Shown here: positions 8,553-16,717 of the stretch, piece after piece
Position numbering within the stretch: the first letter of the stretch is position 1
Layout: each line of letters opens with the position of its first letter
Translations under genes and position numbers: made by a program
The notes under the pieces: model-generated
Told to the model about the DNA's origin: nothing
Database searches by the model: none
The model's input: the letters and a program-made list of their open reading frames with translations, nothing else
NCBI GenBank assembly: GCA_016788705.1
Contig: JAEUSQ010000025.1
Coordinates: 54,272-118,271 of the forward strand
DNA from: Bacteroidetes Order II. bacterium
GTDB lineage: Bacteria > Bacteroidota > Rhodothermia > Rhodothermales > UBA2364
DNA: 64,000 nt
Reading direction: 5' to 3'

Positions 8553-9374
8553 ATGAAGATCATCTCGGTTTGTAACCATAAAGGTGGTTCCGGCAAAACC
8601 ACATGCTCCATTCATTTGGCCGCTTCCTTATCGCTTGCTGGCCACAAAACGTTGGCCATAGATTTAGATCCGCAGGGGTTTATGTCCCGAATGGTGGGTA
8701 TTTCTGAGCCGAACGAAAAACAATCTGCCCTGACCCTCTTTGGTCACCAAGCCGATTGGCAAACGCAGTATGTTGCTCACTTGACCGAGTTTGATTTTAT
8801 TCCTTCTACAACAGCCCTTACCACTGCGCTTAAAAAACTGACCAAGCCAACAGATGTGCTTTGGCTAAAAGAAATTTTGTCGGTAAATACCGATTACGAG
8901 TATATCGTTTTAGATACTTCTTCGTCTGTAACCGTTTACACTTTAAATGCGCTTGTGGCCTCACATCATGTGGTAATCCCCGTTATTCCGGAGTACCTAC
9001 CCGTGATCGGTGCGGAACAAACCTACCAAACCTGCACGCTCGTAAAGTCTAAACTTAATCCGGAACTTGCCAACCCATATTTTTTATTGACACAAGTGGA
9101 TGGACGGAAAAATATTCACGAGCGGTATAAGCAATACTTACGCTCAACGTATCAAAATCAGGTCTTGAACGGGTTTATTCGCACCAATGCAGCACTTTCG
9201 GAGGAAACACTTCAGGGAAAAACCCTTTTTAGTGCAGAACCGAATTCTAAAGGGGCAATAGATTTTGCGAATGTGACCGACGAGTTATTGGGCCGCATGA
9301 ACTCTACCGAGTCGCCAGCCCCAGTCATTGAACAAACCTTGGATGGTACTTGGAAGCGTTTGGTGGAACTTTAA
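8553..9374 (+). CDS. ParA/Soj-type AAA ATPase (second of a tandem pair)
   Basis: This 273-residue paralogue of the preceding ATPase has deviant Walker A NHKGGSGKTTCSIHLAAS, switch I AIDLDPQGFMSRMVG and Walker B YIVLDTSSS, with Ser-Ser where its sister has Ala-Ala. It carries an extra C-terminal tail of about 20 residues (PAPVIEQTLDGTWKRLVEL) absent from the first copy. The LTKPTDVLWLKE, VIGAEQTYQTC and FLLTQVDGRKNIHERYKQYL blocks match the sister closely. Divergence at the active-site-proximal positions and the tail suggests that the two copies have different partners or form a heterodimer. A terminator follows at 9401. Confidence 0.88.
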   Translation: MKIISVCNHKGGSGKTTCSIHLAASLSLAGHKTLAIDLDPQGFMSRMVGISEPNEKQSALTLFGHQADWQTQYVAHLTEFDFIPSTTALTTALKKLTKPTDVLWLKEILSVNTDYEYIVLDTSSSVTVYTLNALVASHHVVIPVIPEYLPVIGAEQTYQTCTLVKSKLNPELANPYFLLTQVDGRKNIHERYKQYLRSTYQNQVLNGFIRTNAALSEETLQGKTLFSAEPNSKGAIDFANVTDELLGRMNSTESPAPVIEQTLDGTWKRLVEL

Positions 9375-9400
9375 TTATACCGCTTTGTCAGAATTTTTTA

Positions 9401-9430
9401 GCCTGCAAACGTTTTTTTGCGGGCTTTTTT
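9401..9430 (+). terminator. Rho-independent terminator after the tandem parA-like genes
   Basis: The stem GCCTGCAAA pairs with TTTGCGGGC (one G-T pair), followed directly by six T residues. A TTG codon inside this hairpin is the upstream limit of the next reading frame, which argues against using it as the start of the acylase gene. Confidence 0.8.
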
Positions 9431-9482
9431 GTTTGTACTTTGCTCGCTTGTTTTTCTGTTACACATCAATAGCTCCTTTATC

Positions 9483-11966
9483 ATGACACAATCCGTATTT
9501 AAAATTGTAGTTGCCTCTCTTCTATGGGCGTTTTTAGTGGTGTTGGGAGTACACGGCTTGGGTGCTTTACCGGCGATGGGGGCTTTGCTGGATCCGGTGG
9601 ATGGAGTATATCGTTTGGCCCGCAAGGCGAATAACTTAGATGTAGATGTGCGAGGAGCCAAAGGATTGAAGGGCCAAGTCACCATCGAACGGGATGATCG
9701 GGGGGTGCCATACATTTTTGCCTCACAAGACATAGACGCCGCTTGGGCCGTGGGTTTTCTTACGGCAAAAGACCGTCTGTTTCAGATGGATTTTTTACCT
9801 CGTGTGGCCGCAGGCCGGCTTTCTGAAGTGTTGGGGGAAGCGTTCTTGAATAGGGATCGGTTTTTACGTTCCACAGGCATGTACTGGGGCGCCGAACAAA
9901 ACCTGTCTTGGCTCAAAACGCATTATCCGGAAAGTATCCGACAAATGGAAGCATTTTGCTATGGAGTGAACCATTATCTGGATCAACAGCCATCGGGCGA
10001 CCTGCCTCTGGAGTTTCGGTTATTGGGTTATAAACCAGAGCGTTGTACCCCACTTCGGACGTTGTTGGTTTTACAATATATGAACTTTGATTTGTCTTGG
10101 AGATCGGATGAATTGGGGTATGCCTTTCTTCGGCAGCAACTGGGAGAGGAGGCCTTTAACCGCCTTTTTCCGCAACTTTCCACGATATTTAGCCCAATAA
10201 GTCCTGAAGCAGATGGCAACATTGCACCTGTTGCACCTCCTATACCTGCTTTCCAAGCAAGTTCACTTGTTGGGGTGGAGCAACTGCAAAAAGAGGTAGC
10301 AGCACTATTACCGGATTTTGGCCATCCCGAAACTGGATCTAACAATTTTGCCGTTGATGGCTCCCGAAGTACAACCGGAAAACCTATTTTGGCCGGTGAC
10401 CCCCATCTTTCGTTGACATTACCGGCCATTTGGTATGAGATTCACGTCAAAACCCCCCGCATTCATTCACATGGCGTGGCGGTTCCCGGTACGCCGTTGC
10501 CTATTATCGGGTTTAATGACCACATCGCATGGACCCCTACCAATACCGATATTGATCAGATTGACTTTTATAAACTTACCCTTTCTCCGGATGGAAAAAA
10601 GTACCAATACCTGAATGAGTGGCGCCCCATTGTGGAAAAACAAACCGTCATTCAGGTTAAAGGTGGATCCACATATACCCAAACCTTACGATATACCCAT
10701 TGGGGCCCTATTGTCTATAACCAAGATTATCCGTCGGATGCCATTGCAGTACAATGGACGGCTCATAAGCCTTCCCGAACTTCCATCGCAGTCTGGGAGG
10801 TGAACAAAGCACGTAACATAGAAGAGTTTGAACAAGCCATGCAGCATTTTGATACCCCAATGCAAAATTGGCTTTATGCAGATCGGGTCGGCAATATCGG
10901 TATTCGTTCTACAGGACACATGCCCATCCGTAAAGTCGCTTATGCAGGCGGACTTTTAGACGGTTCTTCGGATGCTGGCGACTGGATCGGCCGTGTCCCT
11001 TATGCAGACTTGCCCAGTGGACGAAATCCGGAACGTGGCTGGCTTATGTCTGCCAACCAACAACCCGCACCCAGTGGTTATGCCTATTATCAACGCATTA
11101 CGTGGCGGGATGCATATCGTTCACTCCGGATTGACACACTTCTCTCTGGTAAAGCCAAGCATAGCGTAAAAGACATCCAAATGTATCAGTCGGATGTAAA
11201 AAGCCTTCAGCATCAATATTTACTTCCTTTCCTTACACAGACGTATGATGGTACAGCCGAACAATTGCGAAGGAAAATATTGGCTTGGGATGGAATCACA
11301 AGAACCAATCAGGCTGAACCCCTTATTTTAGATTTGGTCATCAGTAGCCTGAAAAAATTAACTTGGGATGAATTCGACGTGCTGGAAACAAGGTTTAAAC
11401 AAGCCAGCGCCAATCCGGAAACCAAAAAATCTAAAGAAGAATTGCTGAAACGTCCAGAATTAACGCCTCTTTTCGATATGATGCGTAATAATTCTTCGTC
11501 AGACTGGTTCGACCGCAAATCCACCCCACAGCGCGAAGACGGTACGACCATTTTAAGGATGGCTTTTGAAGCAGCTGCCGATTCATTAAGTACAAATTAC
11601 AACCAATCCCTCGACCAAATACCGCTTTGGGGCGAAGAGCACCAAGTGATGATCCCCCACATCCTCTCTACCCTGAAGCCTTTGGGGCGTGGCCCCTATC
11701 CGTTCCCTGGTTTTGAGCATACGGTTTCTCCAGCACGAGGACGGCTGGTTAAAAATTCTGCCAGTTGGCGTATGGTGGTGGATTTTTCAGGAAAGGTCCC
11801 TGTTGGATATGGGGTTTTTCCGGGTGGATCGAATGGTAATCCTTTTAGCCATGATTATGATGGCCAAATACCTAAATACCTCCGTTTTTCGTATTATATC
11901 CTGCATCGTCCATCGGTACCTGGAGCCCTCAAGAACACCCGGAGCCGTATAACCATTCGTCCATAG
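9483..11966 (+). CDS. Penicillin acylase family protein (Ntn-hydrolase)
   Basis: This 827-residue protein belongs to the penicillin amidase / acyl-homoserine-lactone acylase superfamily. These are made as a precursor and cleaved autocatalytically into alpha and beta chains, with the new N-terminal Ser of the beta chain as nucleophile. The expected order is present: an N-terminal membrane or signal segment (residues 5-25), the alpha-chain start VTIERDDRGVPYIFA with AVGFLTAKDRLFQMD, then the cleavage site TGSNNFAV with the predicted nucleophile Ser near residue 286. AGDPHLSLTLPAIWYEIHV and NDHIAWTPTNTDID follow. I start at the ATG at 9483, because the upstream TTG lies within a terminator. Possible substrates are N-acyl amides, including quorum signals or beta-lactams. 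Location is periplasmic or membrane-anchored. Confidence 0.88.
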   Translation: MTQSVFKIVVASLLWAFLVVLGVHGLGALPAMGALLDPVDGVYRLARKANNLDVDVRGAKGLKGQVTIERDDRGVPYIFASQDIDAAWAVGFLTAKDRLFQMDFLPRVAAGRLSEVLGEAFLNRDRFLRSTGMYWGAEQNLSWLKTHYPESIRQMEAFCYGVNHYLDQQPSGDLPLEFRLLGYKPERCTPLRTLLVLQYMNFDLSWRSDELGYAFLRQQLGEEAFNRLFPQLSTIFSPISPEADGNIAPVAPPIPAFQASSLVGVEQLQKEVAALLPDFGHPETGSNNFAVDGSRSTTGKPILAGDPHLSLTLPAIWYEIHVKTPRIHSHGVAVPGTPLPIIGFNDHIAWTPTNTDIDQIDFYKLTLSPDGKKYQYLNEWRPIVEKQTVIQVKGGSTYTQTLRYTHWGPIVYNQDYPSDAIAVQWTAHKPSRTSIAVWEVNKARNIEEFEQAMQHFDTPMQNWLYADRVGNIGIRSTGHMPIRKVAYAGGLLDGSSDAGDWIGRVPYADLPSGRNPERGWLMSANQQPAPSGYAYYQRITWRDAYRSLRIDTLLSGKAKHSVKDIQMYQSDVKSLQHQYLLPFLTQTYDGTAEQLRRKILAWDGITRTNQAEPLILDLVISSLKKLTWDEFDVLETRFKQASANPETKKSKEELLKRPELTPLFDMMRNNSSSDWFDRKSTPQREDGTTILRMAFEAAADSLSTNYNQSLDQIPLWGEEHQVMIPHILSTLKPLGRGPYPFPGFEHTVSPARGRLVKNSASWRMVVDFSGKVPVGYGVFPGGSNGNPFSHDYDGQIPKYLRFSYYILHRPSVPGALKNTRSRITIRP

Positions 11967-12064
11967 TAGCCTCTATTGTCCCTATTTGTAGAAATTTCCC
12001 TACCTTCTGAAACCCTTGGCCGGCGAAGGCGGTTGGAGCGGTTTGTCAGTAATGATTTCGCTCC

Positions 12065-13042
12065 ATGCTTACAGATTCTTTTGGTCGGTTTCATTCGTAC
12101 CTTCGTATCTCCCTGACCGAGCGGTGTAATCTCCGGTGTGTATATTGTATGCCTCCAGAAGGGGTTGACTTGTCCCCCAAATCACACCTTCTAACTTTCG
12201 AGGAAATAGAACGCTTGGCCCGTCTTTTTGTACGGCATGGGGTGCGTAAAATTAGGTTAACAGGAGGCGAACCATTGGTAAGAAAAGAGGTGACAACTCT
12301 GATACGTGCCATTGGGGATATTCACGATTTGGAAACCTTGGCCATCACCACAAATGGGATTTTGCTAAAGCGGTTTTTACCTGAATTGAAAGAAATTGGG
12401 GTGAATCAATTAAATGTTTCCTTGGACACCTTAAGCCGAGAAAAATATCAAAAAATCACCCTTAGAGATGACTTTGAGCGCACCATACAGGGAATTAACG
12501 CTGCTCTATCCGCTGGATTTTCTACGGTTAAAGTAAATTGCGTGGTGATGAAAGGCATTAATGAGGACGAATTGACGGATTTTGTGTCTTGGACCGAATA
12601 CCTGCCAATAGAAGTTCGTTTTATCGAATTTATGCCCTTTTCCGGAAATCATTGGAAAACCGAAGGTTTTGTTTCGTTCCACGAACAATTTGAGCGAATC
12701 ACAAAAAAATTTGCTTTGGAGAAAGTAACGGGTGCAGAAAACGAAACTGCTGTTAATTACCGTGTACCGGGATTTATTGGACAAGTAGGGTTTATTCCTT
12801 CGATGACAAATGCTTTTTGTGGATCTTGTAACCGACTTCGGATAACTGCAGACGGGAATCTGAAGGTTTGCCTTTTTGGGGCATATGAAGTTTGTTTACG
12901 GGATTTGATGCGTGACGGTGCTTCGGATGAAGCATTAGAACAAGCCATTGCTATGGCTGTGCAGCGCAAAAAACCAGCACATGCGGGCATGCTCAATCTA
13001 GTGGACTTAGAAAATAGGCCCATGATCTTAATTGGGGGGTAA
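12065..13042 (+). CDS. moaA: GTP 3',8-cyclase, molybdenum cofactor step 1
   Basis: This is a 325-residue radical SAM enzyme that converts GTP to (8S)-3',8-cyclo-dihydroGTP, the first step of molybdenum cofactor synthesis. The N-terminal cluster motif is C21-NLR-C25-VY-C28, followed by the SAM site RLTGGEPLVRKEV. The second, C-terminal 4Fe-4S site that binds GTP is in FCGSCNRLRITADGNLKVCL (three Cys near 258, 261, 275). The chain ends in IGG, the conserved MoaA tail that enters the active site. No moaC, moaD, moaE, mog or moeA gene is nearby, so the rest of the pathway must lie elsewhere. A possible promoter has TTG near 11976 and TACCTTCT at 12001. A long inverted repeat follows the stop. Confidence 0.95.
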   Translation: MLTDSFGRFHSYLRISLTERCNLRCVYCMPPEGVDLSPKSHLLTFEEIERLARLFVRHGVRKIRLTGGEPLVRKEVTTLIRAIGDIHDLETLAITTNGILLKRFLPELKEIGVNQLNVSLDTLSREKYQKITLRDDFERTIQGINAALSAGFSTVKVNCVVMKGINEDELTDFVSWTEYLPIEVRFIEFMPFSGNHWKTEGFVSFHEQFERITKKFALEKVTGAENETAVNYRVPGFIGQVGFIPSMTNAFCGSCNRLRITADGNLKVCLFGAYEVCLRDLMRDGASDEALEQAIAMAVQRKKPAHAGMLNLVDLENRPMILIGG

Positions 13043-13052
13043 TGTGATATAT

Positions 13053-13088
13053 GTTATGTGCAAATTGGGCTTTTAATTTGCACATAAC
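13053..13088. terminator. Long perfect hairpin after moaA, probable terminator
   Basis: A perfect 14-bp inverted repeat (GTTATGTGCAAATT and AATTTGCACATAAC) surrounds an 8-base loop, ten bases after the moaA stop. There is no T-run after it, so termination is inferred from strength and position. A regulatory or REP-like role is also possible. Confidence 0.5.
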
Positions 13089-13455
13089 GAACGAAATAAA
13101 GCAAAACAGCCCAAAATAAATCTGTTGAGGTGCTTATTTTTCGAGAATATTAACAAAATAGTTAGTACTTATGAAGACCGAAAAGAAGAAATTAAATACT
13201 TCTGTAGTGTAGTAATGTACGAAATTGCTAAAATTTAAAAAAATAACTTTGAAACGAAGATTTACAAAACAAGGAAAACACATAATAAATTCTGAGCATA
13301 ACGAGCACTCTCGCGCATTTAAAATCATAAAATGTCAAGACCATTACTGATTACATTGCCGAAATTGAATAGCTCCACATTGAAGCGACAAGTTGCAAAA
13401 GGGTCATTAAAAAAATCCGCGAATAAAACACACGCTAAAACCTAAATGAACTATT
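13089..13455. other. AT-rich intergenic stretch, no convincing gene
   Basis: This stretch between moaA and the DUF389 gene is clearly richer in A and T than its surroundings and has no long coding frame. One short plus-strand frame at 13332-13445 would encode a basic 37-residue peptide (starts MSRPLLITLPKL, ends HAKT), but it has no ribosome-binding site and no known family. I see no RNA motif here. It may be a remnant of lost or transferred DNA. Confidence 0.4.
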
Positions 13456-14769
13456 TTAAGGTGTTGTGCCTTCGGGGAGTGGGGCGCGTACCACAAGGGC
13501 TTGCTTTTTCTGAAATCGTTGCATTAACCAGTTCTTAAGGCGTTGTTCGGCTTCAGACCCTAAAGGTGCGGAAGCATAATAAACCATCACAGGTACAACA
13601 ACAAGGCTTCTACTGCTATCGGGGAGTGTGTGGTTGGCAATGGAAAGGGCCTCGATTTCAGGAAAAAGTGTTTTAAGTTCCGCTAAAAGGGTTGCAGAGT
13701 CGTATGTCCCATCTTGCAGATAATGCCGCCATTCATTTAATGAGTTTTTTTGAGTAAAAGTATTTCCACGGTTATTCAATTCTTGCGTAATTAAGTTTTT
13801 AAGGTTCGTCGTATCTTGTCGAATGACTAAATCCGTATTGCCCAATTGGTATTTAGATAGTTTATTCTTGTATTGATCTATTTCTAAGTCGGAGAATCGT
13901 TTGTTCAAAAACGCAAGGTCAATTTTTTGACGAGAGGACTGGGTATCAACACTTTTATAAATAATCGTATATCCTTTAGAATAGAATTCTTCTTGGATAA
14001 AGCGTTCAATACGTAGTTGAATATTGCGTTCATTCCAAAGATTAAAAGCCAGATAAATACTGGGTATTACCAAAATAAGAATAATAAAAGTTATACTATA
14101 ACGTATTCTTTGCCTGCTTTGTTCATCTAATTGTTCTTTTGCTGGGTATTTTAAATATTTAACAATAATGAGGGTGGAAATACAAATAAAAACACAATTG
14201 ATGAGATATAAATAAAATGCTCCAGCAAAAAAAGATAAATTGCCAGTTGCAAGCCCAAATCCTGCGGTACATAAAGGAGGCATTAACGCCGTAGCAATAG
14301 CAACGCCTGGAATTGGATTTCCTTTTTCAACCCTTGTAATCGCAATAACCCCTACAAGGCCCCCAAAGAAGGCAATGAGGACATCGTAGATATTTGGAGA
14401 CGTGCGTGCCAATAATTCAGACTGAACTTCTTTAAAAGGGCTAAAGTAAAAATATAGGGTAGCTGTTATTAAACTCGCAAAAGTTGAAACAAATAAATTT
14501 TTTAGTGAACGCCTTAATAATACAAGATCTTGGGTGCCAAGCCCAAATCCTGCCCCAACAATTGGCCCCATGAGTGGTGAAATTAACATAGCTCCAATAA
14601 TAACAGCGGTTGAATTTACATTTAATCCAATAGAAGCGATGATAATGGCACCAATTAGGATCCAGAAATTTGAGCCTCTAAATGAAATATTAGCTTTAAC
14701 ATTTTCAAGGACAAGGTCTTTTGATTCTTCGCCTTCGTGTAAATCAATAAATTTCAGAAACGGAAGCAT
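13456..14769 (-). CDS. DUF389 / TIGR00341 family membrane protein
   Basis: This 437-residue integral membrane protein has its hydrophobic half in the first 260 residues: at least six segments, including FWILIGAIIIASIGLNVNS, VIIGAMLISPLMGPIVGAGFGLG and IAFFGGLVGVIAI. A soluble, charged C-terminal domain of about 180 residues follows. The paired GAxLISPLMGP and TALMPPLCTAGFGLATG motifs are the hallmark of DUF389, a family of unknown biochemical function in bacteria and archaea. The gene is transcribed alone leftward, and its 5' end faces the tRNA-Ser promoter. The family call is firm; the function is unknown. Confidence 0.85.
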   Translation of the reverse strand: MLPFLKFIDLHEGEESKDLVLENVKANISFRGSNFWILIGAIIIASIGLNVNSTAVIIGAMLISPLMGPIVGAGFGLGTQDLVLLRRSLKNLFVSTFASLITATLYFYFSPFKEVQSELLARTSPNIYDVLIAFFGGLVGVIAITRVEKGNPIPGVAIATALMPPLCTAGFGLATGNLSFFAGAFYLYLINCVFICISTLIIVKYLKYPAKEQLDEQSRQRIRYSITFIILILVIPSIYLAFNLWNERNIQLRIERFIQEEFYSKGYTIIYKSVDTQSSRQKIDLAFLNKRFSDLEIDQYKNKLSKYQLGNTDLVIRQDTTNLKNLITQELNNRGNTFTQKNSLNEWRHYLQDGTYDSATLLAELKTLFPEIEALSIANHTLPDSSRSLVVVPVMVYYASAPLGSEAEQRLKNWLMQRFQKKQALVVRAPLPEGTTP

Positions 14770-14890
14770 ATATTTTTTGGTTAAATGAATTTTAAATAAG
14801 TTAAAGATAAAATCTTTGGACGCACAAGTTTAAAGATAAAATGTTTTTGGGTACTTCATTCGGATTCACCTCAATTTGGCAAAGGGTGCT

Positions 14891-14922
14891 TTTGCAAAGC
14901 AAAAACTTTATTTGTATCTTGC
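14891..14922 (+). promoter_or_regulatory. Bacteroidota-type promoter of tRNA-Ser
   Basis: TTTG at 14891-14894 and TATCTTGC at 14915-14922 are separated by 20 bases, matching the Bacteroidota consensus TTTG / TAnnTTTG spaced 19-21. The tRNA begins 20 bases downstream. The tRNA-Asn gene has the same arrangement. Confidence 0.65.
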
Positions 14923-14942
14923 AAAGGTTATTAATAGCATAT

Positions 14943-15029
14943 GGAGAGGTGCTGGAGTGGTTGAACAGGTCGGTCTCGAAAACCGATGTACTCGCAAGGG
15001 TACCGGGGGTTCGAATCCCTCCCTCTCCG
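14943..15029 (+). tRNA. tRNA-Ser (anticodon CGA)
   Basis: An 87-base class II tRNA reads UCG codons. The acceptor GGAGAGG pairs with CCTCTCC at 15022-15028 and the discriminator is G15029. The anticodon loop CTCGAAA carries CGA, there is a long variable arm (TGTACTCGCAAGGGTACC), and the T-arm is GGGGGTTCGAATCCCTC. The CCA end is not encoded. A strong terminator starts three bases after the gene. Confidence 0.97.
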
Positions 15030-15031
15030 CA

Positions 15032-15064
15032 AAACAACCCGCATAACTGCGGGTTGTTTTTTGG
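15032..15064 (+). terminator. Terminator after tRNA-Ser
   Basis: A perfect 12-bp stem (AAACAACCCGCA / TGCGGGTTGTTT) with a TAAC loop continues into a T-rich tract. It lies directly after the tRNA. Confidence 0.9.
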
Positions 15065-15117
15065 CATTTTTTTTGTATGTTGTCAAATTTAAAGTCGTTT
15101 CATTAAATGATAGAACA

Positions 15118-15687
15118 ATGCAGGAATTAGATAAGGCCGTCGCCACCCAACTTCAAAACATTCAGACCAAAACAGGCAAGTCGCTCCCTGAATTAGAAGC
15201 GTACATGTTGGCTTCGGGTTTGACCAAACATGGAGAGTTGCGGGATTATTTTATCAAAGAAATGGGGTTGGGGCATGGGGACGCCAATACGTTGGTGCAT
15301 ATCTTACGTAAGACGGACGGGGCTTCCATGGCCGCTGGGTTAGGCGAGGAAGAAGTCTTGCAAAGTATTTATGCAGGTACTAAAGCAGATCTACGACCAA
15401 TCCACGACCGATTGATGGCGGCTTTAGCGGATTTTGGCACCTTTGAGGTGGCCCCTAAAAAGGGGTATCTGAGCCTACGTCGTAAAAAACAGTTTGCCAT
15501 GATTGGGCCGGGAAGTAAAACCCGTGTGGACGTGGGAATTAATATGAAAGGTGTAAATGGAACTGAGAGGTTGGTAGCCCTGCCTCCCGGCAAGATGTGT
15601 TCGTATAATGTGAAAGTGACCTCCGCCGAAGAAGTGGACGAGGAGTTAATTGACTGGCTGCGCGAAGCATTTGAACAGGCTGGATAA
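15118..15687 (+). CDS. DUF4287 and DUF5655 domain protein
   Basis: This 189-residue soluble protein has two known but uncharacterised domains. The N-terminal part, with TKTGKSLPELEAYMLASGLTKHGELRDYF and LGHGDANTLVH, fits DUF4287. The rest, with IYAGTKADLRPIHDRLMAAL, KKGYLSLRRKKQFAMIGPGSK and VKVTSAEEVDEELIDWLREAF, fits DUF5655. The DUF5655 part is often seen with DNA-related or stress proteins, but no reaction is established. I use the ATG at 15118; the frame is open further upstream but runs back through the tRNA-Ser gene. It stands alone and ends at a long hairpin shared with the convergent bacilliredoxin gene. Confidence 0.8.
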   Translation: MQELDKAVATQLQNIQTKTGKSLPELEAYMLASGLTKHGELRDYFIKEMGLGHGDANTLVHILRKTDGASMAAGLGEEEVLQSIYAGTKADLRPIHDRLMAALADFGTFEVAPKKGYLSLRRKKQFAMIGPGSKTRVDVGINMKGVNGTERLVALPPGKMCSYNVKVTSAEEVDEELIDWLREAFEQAG

Positions 15688-15716
15688 ACTTTAGGGCCTG
15701 CTTTTGCTGTTCTCTG

Positions 15717-15767
15717 TTTACGAAGATAGACCCCTTTCCATTTTGGAAAAGGGCTTATCTTCGTAAA
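15717..15767. terminator. Long bidirectional hairpin between convergent genes
   Basis: TTTACGAAGATA at 15717-15728 pairs perfectly with TATCTTCGTAAA at 15756-15767. An inner stem (CCCCTTTCCA with TGGAAAAGGG, one mismatch) and a TTT loop complete it. It sits between two convergent stop codons. Confidence 0.75.
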
Positions 15768-15778
15768 GAAGCGCAATA

Positions 15779-16294
15779 TTACAAGATGGAACGGAACGTG
15801 GAAGGCCGCCCGCCCATAGCAAATGAAGGCAACGGGGCATTGGGTAGTTCCGGAACATCCGGCATTTCGTCGGTTCCTACATATTTGCGGTAGGCATTTA
15901 CAAGGTCCATCCCAATCGCTTGTGCCGAACGCCCTTCGATAAAACGGCGTTCAATCAGGAAAATGGGTTCTCCATTCTTAAAAAGAAACATGGAAGGCGA
16001 CGAGGGCGGTACACCATGCAAATACGAGCGGAGTTGGGCGGTTGCCTCCAAGTCTTGTCCGGCAAAAACGGTATAAATCCGGTCAGGCTGCACCTCTGAT
16101 TGAGACGCTAAGGCAACTGCGGGCCGCGCATTTGCAGCAGCACACCCACAAACAGAGTTTACGATAAAGAGGGTGGTCCCTTCTTGCGCAGCATTCATTG
16201 CGTCATCAACCGCATCAGCGGTTTTGAGTTCTGTTACACCGAGGCGGGTGAGTTCTTCCCGCATGGGAGCGAGCAAATATTCGGGGTAAGGCAT
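15779..16294 (-). CDS. BrxA/BrxB-family bacilliredoxin
   Basis: This 171-residue thioredoxin-like protein of the YphP/YqiW (DUF1094) family removes bacillithiol or related thiols from oxidised proteins. The signature CGC (C49-G50-C51, in VNSVCGCAAANARPA) replaces the usual CxxC. IYTVFAGQDLEATAQLRSYL, PPSSPSMFLFKNGEPIFLIERR and AIGMDLVNAYRKYV are conserved family blocks. A C-terminal tail of about 30 residues is less conserved. Its presence suggests a bacillithiol-type redox buffer, as is known for several Bacteroidota. It lies downstream of the YtxH gene, 45 bases away, on the same strand. Confidence 0.9.
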   Translation of the reverse strand: MPYPEYLLAPMREELTRLGVTELKTADAVDDAMNAAQEGTTLFIVNSVCGCAAANARPAVALASQSEVQPDRIYTVFAGQDLEATAQLRSYLHGVPPSSPSMFLFKNGEPIFLIERRFIEGRSAQAIGMDLVNAYRKYVGTDEMPDVPELPNAPLPSFAMGGRPSTFRSIL

Positions 16295-16339
16295 AAAGGT
16301 TCTGTGTCTAAACAGGGTATAGGTGTCTGGAAAAAAAGA

Positions 16340-16621
16340 TTATAGCCGAGACAATTCTTTGGAAAGACCTTTTCCAATATTGGCCCACTCCGCGTCGTCT
16401 TCGTCGTGTAGGGGAACATATTTTCGTGCGGTTTCATCCGCTAAGTGGCGTGCCTGACGGGCTGCCAATTCGCGTTGTTTGCGCACTTCGTTGCCAATGG
16501 TACGCCGAATTTCTTCGCCTGAACGCGGGGCTAAAAGCATTCCGAGGCCAATTCCACCAATGAAGGCAGAAAGAACCATCAAGGCCGTTCCGGTTGAACT
16601 TCTATCGTCACGCATAGTCAT
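16340..16621 (-). CDS. YtxH domain-containing small membrane protein
   Basis: This 93-residue protein has one N-terminal hydrophobic segment with a glycine-rich turn (LMVLSAFIGGIGLGMLLAPRSGEEIRR), the defining YtxH/GvpP-like motif. A charged helical region likely to form a coiled coil follows. Members are small inner-membrane proteins often induced by general stress; their molecular role is not known. It lies between a two-TM protein and the bacilliredoxin on the same strand, which suggests a small stress-related cluster. Alternative starts exist at residues 1 and 3. Confidence 0.8.
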   Translation of the reverse strand: MTMRDDRSSTGTALMVLSAFIGGIGLGMLLAPRSGEEIRRTIGNEVRKQRELAARQARHLADETARKYVPLHDEDDAEWANIGKGLSKELSRL

Positions 16622-16717
16622 ATAAATTAAAGGTGGAGTATTGGATAAAGGCCACGATAAAAGCAGGCCGCTCTTAATTATTAATATAGTCTTTCGACCT
16701 TTTTGTTCCCTTGGTTT

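Noticed and set aside
9417..9482. TTG start for the penicillin acylase gene giving 22 extra residues
   Set aside because: The codon lies inside a rho-independent terminator of the previous gene, and the ATG at 9483 gives a normal signal or membrane segment.
11967..12064. Molybdenum cofactor riboswitch upstream of moaA
   Set aside because: The 98-base spacer is too short and lacks the conserved multi-stem motif; only a simple promoter-like pattern is visible.
13134..13328. Minus-strand frame of 64 codons
   Set aside because: It consists of AT-rich, Phe-rich sequence with no family match and no start signal, and is probably chance in a low-GC spacer.
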